Shown here: positions 59,225 to 64,000 of the stretch, one piece after another
Layout of the letters: every line of letters begins with the position of its first letter
Numbering within the stretch: position 1 is the first letter of the stretch
Source of the DNA: Shewanella basaltis
GTDB taxonomy: Bacteria > Pseudomonadota > Gammaproteobacteria > Enterobacterales > Shewanellaceae
Length of the DNA: 64,000 nt
NCBI RefSeq assembly: GCF_023283885.1
Contig: NZ_JAKILA010000013.1
Span: 1 to 64,000 of the forward strand
Direction of reading: 5' to 3'
Notes under the pieces: model-generated
Seen by the model: the letters and a program-made list of their open reading frames with translations, nothing else
What the model was told of the DNA's origin: nothing
Databases searched by the model: none
Program-made: the position numbers and the translations under genes

Positions 59225-59422
59225 TAACCTGAGCTCGGGATAAGGGATGAACTTATACTATTTAAAATCAACATGTTACCCTTTCTCATTTTCAAGCTTG
59301 TCTTTTGTTCTGCTAACAAGGCGAATTGACGCGTCAATAGCTAGCCTATTGTAAGTCGATTCAACGCAGTGAGCAGGGCAAAGGACTGTTTGAAAGGCAT
59401 TTATTATCCCGAGCTCAGGTTA
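59225..59422. mobile_element. 198-bp miniature inverted-repeat element, copy 2
   Basis: Perfect 19-bp terminal inverted repeats: TAACCTGAGCTCGGGATAA at 59225-59243 and its inverse at 59404-59422. The interior shares GCTAACAAGGCGAATT, ACGCGTCAATAGCTAGCCTATTG and ATTCAACGCAGTGAG with the element at 30238-30444. The right end supplies the TAA stop codon of the DUF2069 gene (59422-59420, minus strand). No coding capacity. Confidence 0.85.
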
Positions 59423-59800
59423 ACTATTCTGTTCAGATTTTTTCTTTAATCCTAGGCCCAATTCGCGGCCGCGTTTGCGGGCATAAAACGGGAAGGTCAC
59501 CAATAAAATACAAATCAATACTGATTCAATGAGTGCAAAGACAAACGCGTCTGTAGTGATGTATGCCAGTGTTAAACCATGGAGTAAATATACACATAAA
59601 ATAAAGCTAGCCCAGGCATAGGTGTACGGATTACCAGTAAGAATACCTTTAAGGGGAAACAGTAAAGGTATAATCCAAATTAAACTGAACCCTAGCGAAT
59701 AAGTTCCATTAATACCTTGTTGGATAAACCAACCACTTAGCAGTAGGAGTAGCGCAAGATAACCAATACGGCTTAATTGAAACAAGGTCTGTGAAGTCAT
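59420..59800 (-). CDS. DUF2069 family membrane protein
   Basis: A 126-residue inner-membrane protein with four hydrophobic helices, matching DUF2069: IGYLALLLLLSGWF, SLIWIIPLLFPLKGILTGNPYTYAWASFILCVYLLHG, and the closing FPFYARKRGRELGLGLKKKSEQNS. Its role is unknown. It lies 11 bp after the arsC-like gene, likely cotranscribed. The stop codon lies in the terminal repeat of the neighbouring MITE, so the C-terminal residues may have been altered by insertion. Confidence 0.85.
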   Translation of the reverse strand: MTSQTLFQLSRIGYLALLLLLSGWFIQQGINGTYSLGFSLIWIIPLLFPLKGILTGNPYTYAWASFILCVYLLHGLTLAYITTDAFVFALIESVLICILLVTFPFYARKRGRELGLGLKKKSEQNS

Positions 59801-59811
59801 TATGTTACTCG

Positions 59812-60168
59812 TTAAAGAATGGTCAGGACATTTTCGGGCGGACGGCCAATGGCTGCTTTGTTATTAGCCAGTACGATTGGACGTTCAATTAATTTAGGTG
59901 TAGCCACCATCGAGGCGATAAGTTGTTCTTCTGTGAGTGTTGTATCATCTAAATGCTGGGCTTTGTATTCATCTTCTTTTGTGCGCATTATTTGACGGGC
60001 AGAGAGACCGAGTAAAGATAATATTGTACGAATTTCTGCGACACTAGGCGGCTGTTTTAAGTATTCAACGACAGTAATGTCTGCGCCATTTGCCTCAAGT
60101 AATGCAAGGGTCTCACGGCTTTTAGAACAGCGCGGATTATGGAAAATCGTTGTTTTAGTTTTTGTCAT
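59812..60168 (-). CDS. ArsC/YfgD family reductase-like protein
   Basis: A 118-residue thioredoxin-fold protein with the glutaredoxin-coupled ArsC motif IFHNPRCSKSRETLALL, then TPKLIERPIVL with the conserved Arg. True arsenate reductases share this fold, but chromosomal copies such as E. coli YfgD, next to bepA (yfgC) as here, are not proven arsenate enzymes. ATG 60168 after GGAAG is preferred to TTG 60174. It begins after the bepA terminator and precedes the DUF2069 gene. Confidence 0.9.
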   Translation of the reverse strand: MTKTKTTIFHNPRCSKSRETLALLEANGADITVVEYLKQPPSVAEIRTILSLLGLSARQIMRTKEDEYKAQHLDDTTLTEEQLIASMVATPKLIERPIVLANNKAAIGRPPENVLTIL

Positions 60169-60183
60169 GGGCAACTTCCGTCA

Positions 60184-60213
60184 TAAAAAATGGCAAACAA
60201 TCAGTTTGCCATT
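60184..60213 (-). terminator. Terminator after bepA
   Basis: On the minus strand AATGGCAAAC and GTTTGCCATT pair (60213-60204 with 60098+..., plus-strand arms 60189-60198 and 60204-60213), followed by T residues at 60185-60190. Confidence 0.8.
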
Positions 60214-60253
60214 ATTCTATCAAATATTTACGACTAACGTTACTGCGTTATGA

Positions 60254-61723
60254 TTACTTGAACTGTTCAAGATCCCTGTCTGCTTGTCTAAACTGACGGA
60301 TCCTCGCCTCTATACGTGCCAGTTGTAAAGTTTGTCCTTCAGAATAACGATAGGCATAGTTTAATTGATCGATTGCGCCTTGATAGTTAGCCGTTAGCGC
60401 CATAATTTCAGCATTGCTGTAATATTCGAGCGCTTTGTTATCAAGCTTGCGATATGCATCGGCCATTATTTGATATGGCAACATGTTTTGCTTGTCGAAA
60501 AAAATGAGCTCTTCAAGCAGTGGGATGGCTTTTAAAGCTTGATCGGCTTCGACATAAATATGTGCCAAGTTGGTATTAATCACTTGCGATGTTGGCTTTA
60601 ATTTACGTTGCCCTTCGAGTAAAGCAATGGCAGATGCATAGTCTTTCTTTTGGGCTAATAGGTCGGTTTTAGTGTCGAGATAAAATAAATTATTATCATC
60701 TTTTTTTAGCAGGGTATCTATGATGGCTTCAGCTTGAGCAAATTTTTCTAAACGAAATAAGGCCAAGGCTTTACCGTATAGTGCTGCGTCTTCAAAGGTG
60801 TAGTTATTCTTCTTTAACTGCTGCTCAAATAATGACAATGCACCATCGTCGCTGTAATTTGAAAAACGCACTTGAATACGCGCTTTAGCTAATTGATAGT
60901 TTAAACTGTCGGGTACAATACGCTTAGGGTATTGCGCGGCTCGGTTGCGGGCTTCGGTAATTCGAGATTCTGGCAATGGGTGAGTCAACAACATTTGTGG
61001 CGGGGTTGTCGAAAAACGATAACGCGCTGCAAGTTGGCCAAAAAATGTCGCTGCGGCATTGGGATCAAAACCGGCATCAACCAATATTTGCATACCTATG
61101 CGGTCGGCCTCTTTTTCATGCAAGCGGGTATAGTTAATTTTTGATTGGGTTGATAGTGCTTGTGTTGTTGCTAATGCTGCCATACCTGCTTGTGGCGCAG
61201 CAATAGTGAGTAAAATCGCACCTAACATACCTGCAATGGTGGCTGTTGAACTTTTTTGTTGTGCTTCAAGTGAGCGCGCTAAATGTCGCTGGGTTACGTG
61301 AGTGACTTCGTGGGCGAGTACAGAGGCTAACTCACTTTCATTTTCGGCATTTAAAAATAACCCAGTATGCACCCCAACATGGCCACCGAAAAAAGCAAAT
61401 GCGTTGATTTCATCATTACGCAGTAAAAAGAAATAAAAGGGGGTTTTTACTCCAGTCGCGTTGGCCACGAGTTTGTTACCAAGCTCAGATAAATATTGGG
61501 TTAATACTGGATCATTAAGTACGGGTGCAGATGAGCGAATCACTCGCATGTAGGCATCACCGTAAACGCTTTCTTTTTCTAAACTGAATGTGTTGACTGC
61601 TGCGGTGCCCAGATCGGGAAGATCATTGTTGGCGAAGCTGTGGGCAATACTGCCAGCAAAGACAATACTAATGGCTGTAGCTGTTAATGCTTTTGAAAAG
61701 GCTGATAATGATAATTTACGCAA
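60254..61723 (-). CDS. bepA: Periplasmic beta-barrel assembly-enhancing protease BepA
   Basis: BepA (YfgC) is a metalloprotease-chaperone that checks LptD and BAM assembly in the periplasm. The 489-residue protein has a signal peptide (about 1-31), the M48 zinc motif HEVTH (His138, Glu139, His142), the distal zinc Glu region NYTRLHEKEADRIGM, and TPR-like helices from about 300 to the end. Translation starts at TTG 61723, with TAGG seven bases before it. Its gene is divergent from the TusA-like gene, a common arrangement in Shewanella. Confidence 0.93.
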   Translation of the reverse strand: MRKLSLSAFSKALTATAISIVFAGSIAHSFANNDLPDLGTAAVNTFSLEKESVYGDAYMRVIRSSAPVLNDPVLTQYLSELGNKLVANATGVKTPFYFFLLRNDEINAFAFFGGHVGVHTGLFLNAENESELASVLAHEVTHVTQRHLARSLEAQQKSSTATIAGMLGAILLTIAAPQAGMAALATTQALSTQSKINYTRLHEKEADRIGMQILVDAGFDPNAAATFFGQLAARYRFSTTPPQMLLTHPLPESRITEARNRAAQYPKRIVPDSLNYQLAKARIQVRFSNYSDDGALSLFEQQLKKNNYTFEDAALYGKALALFRLEKFAQAEAIIDTLLKKDDNNLFYLDTKTDLLAQKKDYASAIALLEGQRKLKPTSQVINTNLAHIYVEADQALKAIPLLEELIFFDKQNMLPYQIMADAYRKLDNKALEYYSNAEIMALTANYQGAIDQLNYAYRYSEGQTLQLARIEARIRQFRQADRDLEQFK

Positions 61724-61850
61724 GCGAAACCTATAATGCTAAATGAGTCGTAAGTTCTTGGCTTAACGCACAAGTTGGTTTTGCAACATCGCTTGTGGTT
61801 TGTTGTTCAAGCTAGGATAATAGGCCTAGAATGATTAAAGCAAGCTCATA

Positions 61851-62072
61851 ATGATTTTTATTGATTTAACACCGTATTCTTGCCCGTATCCTTTAGTTAA
61901 AGTGAAACTTTTACTTAAGGAGCTACAAGTGGGTGAAACCTTACATGTCCTTTTATCTGACCACGGTTCACGTCGAGATGTTCCCTTATTAATGAAAAAA
62001 ATGGGTTTTGGTATTGAAATCATCAAAGATGAGTCGCATTGTTTGTCTATGATAATTACCAAAACAAACTAA
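61851..62072 (+). CDS. TusA-like sulfurtransferase family protein
   Basis: A 73-residue protein with the TusA/SirA signature: an N-terminal strand, then SCPYPLVKVKLLLKELQVGE with the CPxP motif, and DVPLLMKKMGFGIEII. TusA relays persulfide sulfur for tRNA thiolation and other uses; short paralogues like this are common and of undefined target. It is 28 bp before the PerM-type gene on the same strand. Confidence 0.85.
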   Translation: MIFIDLTPYSCPYPLVKVKLLLKELQVGETLHVLLSDHGSRRDVPLLMKKMGFGIEIIKDESHCLSMIITKTN

Positions 62073-62100
62073 TTAGTGTTTTTTATATAAAGGTTGTTCA

Positions 62101-63180
62101 ATGCTGGCATTTTTAACAGAGTGGTACAAAACCCGTTTTAGCGATCCCCAGGCCATTACCTTGATGTTTATTATTATCGGTATTGGGCTTGCGTTGTACT
62201 TTGGTGCTGGATTGTTAGCGCCGCTATTAGTGGCGCTAGTGTTAGCATTTTTACTTGAGTGGCCTGTTGCGCAAATGTCTCGACTAGGGATTAGTCGCAC
62301 GGCTGCGGCCACGATCGTGTTGGTGGTATTTCTCGGTGTAATGTTGATTTTAATGTTGGGATTAGTGCCCAGTATTTGGCGCCAGGGGGTGTCATTAGTC
62401 ACTGACTTACCGACAATGATAGACAAGGGCATGCTTATTGTTAGAGAGTTTAGTGCGGAATATCCGCAATTTGTCAGCGCTTCGCAATTGGACTCAATGA
62501 TGGAAGAAGTGAACAAGATGCTTGATACTCAGCACTTGTTAGATTTAGGCAAGCAGTTGTTAGGTTATTCTGCGTCATTATTGGTGTTAATGGTGTACGC
62601 TATTTTAGTGCCATTGTTGGTATTTTTCTTTCTAAAAGATAAAGATCAGTTAATGAAAGGCAGTAAACGTTTTTTCCCTGCAAATCGTGATCTTGCCAGA
62701 ACAGTATGGTTTGAGATGGACCAACAAATATTTAATTACATTCGCGGTAAAGTGATTGAAATTGTAATCGTTGGTGTGGTGAGCTATATCTTTTTTGCTG
62801 TGATGGGGCTACGTTATTCGGCTTTGTTAGGGGTACTAACAGGCTTGTCTGTGTTGATACCATACGTTGGTGCCACTTTGGTGACATTGCCGATTGCATT
62901 AGTGGCCTTTTTTCAGTGGGGTTTTAGTGCTGAATTTGGTTATTTAATGCTAGGTTACGGCATTATTCAGGCATTAGATGGCAACGTGTTAGTGCCAATA
63001 TTGTTTTCAGACGCTGTGGATTTACACCCAGTGGTCATTATTGCAGCTGTGTTAGTTTTTGGCGGATTATGGGGCGTATGGGGAGTCTTTTTTGCGATTC
63101 CGTTGGCCTCGTTAGTGAAAGCGGTAATTAATGCGTGGCCTAATGCCTCTTCACCTAAAGTGGCACTTGATAACGAATAA
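62101..63180 (+). CDS. AI-2E family transporter (PerM-like)
   Basis: A 359-residue inner-membrane protein with about eight membrane segments and the large soluble loop between segments 3 and 4 typical of the AI-2 exporter (TqsA/PerM/YdiK) family. GLSVLIPYVGATLVTLPIALVAFFQWG and QALDGNVLVPILFSDAVDLHPVVI are the conserved parts. Actual cargo is uncertain; PerM of E. coli is of unknown specificity. It is encoded beside bepA in many gammaproteobacteria. Confidence 0.9.
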   Translation: MLAFLTEWYKTRFSDPQAITLMFIIIGIGLALYFGAGLLAPLLVALVLAFLLEWPVAQMSRLGISRTAAATIVLVVFLGVMLILMLGLVPSIWRQGVSLVTDLPTMIDKGMLIVREFSAEYPQFVSASQLDSMMEEVNKMLDTQHLLDLGKQLLGYSASLLVLMVYAILVPLLVFFFLKDKDQLMKGSKRFFPANRDLARTVWFEMDQQIFNYIRGKVIEIVIVGVVSYIFFAVMGLRYSALLGVLTGLSVLIPYVGATLVTLPIALVAFFQWGFSAEFGYLMLGYGIIQALDGNVLVPILFSDAVDLHPVVIIAAVLVFGGLWGVWGVFFAIPLASLVKAVINAWPNASSPKVALDNE

Positions 63181-63194
63181 ACACGGTATCTAAT

Positions 63195-63232
63195 AAAAAA
63201 CGCTAGTCATTGTTAATGACTAGCGTTTTTTT
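63195..63232. terminator. Bidirectional terminator between perM-like and DUF2897 genes
   Basis: AAAAAACGCTAGTCATT (63195-63211) pairs with AATGACTAGCGTTTTTT (63215-63231) in a long perfect stem between converging genes. Confidence 0.9.
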
Positions 63233-63242
63233 ACGCGTTAAG

Positions 63243-63464
63243 TTAACGATTGGGCTTATTATCGTTTTTATCTGTCTCGCTTGAATGGTGATTGGTTGCG
63301 ACTTTATCTTCATCATTTGCTGTTGGTTTGCCTTTATGCTCTTTAGGATCACCAAATTGTGGCATTTTAAATTTAGCTGAATACTTTAGCACGGCGATAT
63401 TGCTGGCAATAACGCCCAATACTAAAATGATGATCAGCCAGACTTCATAGCCTTCTAAGCTCAT
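63243..63464 (-). CDS. DUF2897 family membrane protein
   Basis: A 73-residue protein with one N-terminal membrane helix (about 8-26, VWLIIILVLGVIASNIAVLKY) and a hydrophilic, charged, probably disordered tail rich in Lys, Asp, His and Asn. This matches DUF2897, small single-pass proteins of unknown role found in Shewanella and relatives. It lies downstream of kdsB on the same strand (65-bp gap). Confidence 0.82.
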   Translation of the reverse strand: MSLEGYEVWLIIILVLGVIASNIAVLKYSAKFKMPQFGDPKEHKGKPTANDEDKVATNHHSSETDKNDNKPNR

Positions 63465-63529
63465 GTGTTGCTCCCCAGTGGTGGTGAATTAACACCACCT
63501 TATTATAGTTAGTTACGGGATGATAGGCT

Positions 63530-64000
63530 TTAGTTTGCTGCTAAAATGCGTTCGCATTTATCAATATCGCTAGGTACATCGACTTCTGGTGCGTTGTATT
63601 TGCTTATTACGACTTTAATTTTATAGCCGTTTTCTAATGCGCGTAATTGCTCTAATTTTTCAATATCTTCCAATCTACCTAACGGTAACTTAGCAAAGGT
63701 ATTAATAAAACGTTTGGTATAAGCGTAAACCCCAATGTGTTTGTAAACCGGGTACTCTTTGATATCTCGGCCAAATGGAATGCGAGCACGGGAGAAGTAC
63801 AGTGCATTATGGTTGTTATCAAACACCACTTTTACGTGCATGGGATCGTCTAATTCTTTTTCTTCGGTAATTTGAAAGCCTAATGTCGCCATTTCAAACT
63901 CACCTGGATGCTGTTGAAATAAACTCACCATCTGCTCTATAGCACTTGGGTCTATTAAGGGTTGATCGCCCTGTAAATTAATGACGAGGTCATCATCACT
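63530..64000 (-). CDS. kdsB: 3-deoxy-manno-octulosonate cytidylyltransferase KdsB (partial)
   Basis: KdsB activates Kdo (or, in Shewanella, probably the 8-amino form Kdo8N) with CTP for lipopolysaccharide core synthesis. The frame runs to the right edge of the window, so the N-terminus is missing. The visible part begins in the nucleotide-binding [15 protein letters not shown], then [21 protein letters not shown] and [17 protein letters not shown], and ends normally. Standard KdsB reads QGDEPL; the QGDQPL variant is suggestive of the amino-sugar enzyme but does not prove it. Confidence 0.94.
   Translation of the reverse strand, partial: SDDDLVINLQGDQPLIDPSAIEQMVSLFQQHPGEFEMATLGFQITEEKELDDPMHVKVVFDNNHNALYFSRARIPFGRDIKEYPVYKHIGVYAYTKRFINTFAKLPLGRLEDIEKLEQLRALENGYKIKVVISKYNAPEVDVPSDIDKCERILAAN

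Overview
The window is ordinary chromosome of a gammaproteobacterium and best fits Shewanella, probably a low-GC marine or cold-adapted member near S. frigidimarina or S. livingstonensis. This is a judgement from gene content, protein wording and an A+T-rich composition; no database search was run. No rRNA, tRNA, CRISPR array, transposase gene, prophage or replication origin was found. The left end opens inside a 7-bp tandem array, and the right end cuts through kdsB.

Layout. 1-590: heptanucleotide array followed by a repetitive, MITE-like region with a tandem 191-bp unit. 649-4167: ABC exporter pair, yceH and a CvfB-like S1 protein, all on the minus strand. 4738-7684: polyamine genes speA and a eukaryote-type S-adenosylmethionine decarboxylase. 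7862-11020: pdxH, a YaiI protein, a secreted YceI protein, a DUF3802 protein and a secreted protein with two retropepsin-like domains. 11226-14060: secreted ExeM/NucH-type nuclease. 14628-18317: pheS-pheT-ihfA. 18488-20354: lipid A acyltransferase and MscS channel. 20435-27853: complete his operon (hisL-G-D-C-B-H-A-F-IE), minus strand, behind a His-codon leader and attenuator. 28134-32716: anchored helical-repeat protein, small conserved protein, and a DUF1569/DUF6265/antiporter operon. 32929-38613: YoaA-type helicase, tsaB, a four-gene envelope-associated cluster and an alpha/beta hydrolase. 38828-41701: fadD and rnd. 41804-45464: minCDE opposite ycgL, an MltB-like protein and ycgN. 45514-49040: dsbB, nhaB and fadR. 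49109-53918: yeaG-yeaH-spoVR stress operon. 54217-59113: sodB, grxD, uraA, a DUF2066 protein and hda. 59420-64000: DUF2069, arsC-like, bepA, a TusA-like protein, a PerM-type transporter, DUF2897 and partial kdsB.

How genes work together. The his operon is one contiguous biosynthetic unit, and its leader carries five consecutive His codons. SpeA and SpeD start the arginine-derived branch of polyamine synthesis; no spermidine synthase lies in the window. FadR lies beside a FadR-like operator and a fadD gene is 9.5 kb away. BepA, DsbB, KdsB, LpxM and NhaB serve the cell envelope.

Best leads. (1) A secreted tandem retropepsin-like protein with two DTGA sites in one chain. (2) An MltB-type transglycosylase with Asn where the catalytic Glu should be. 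(3) A eukaryote-type AdoMet decarboxylase next to speA. (4) Two related miniature inverted-repeat families, one copy of which supplies the stop codon of a neighbouring gene. (5) An uncharacterised operon pairing a membrane M50 peptidase with an exported methyltransferase-like protein. No wholly new system was found.
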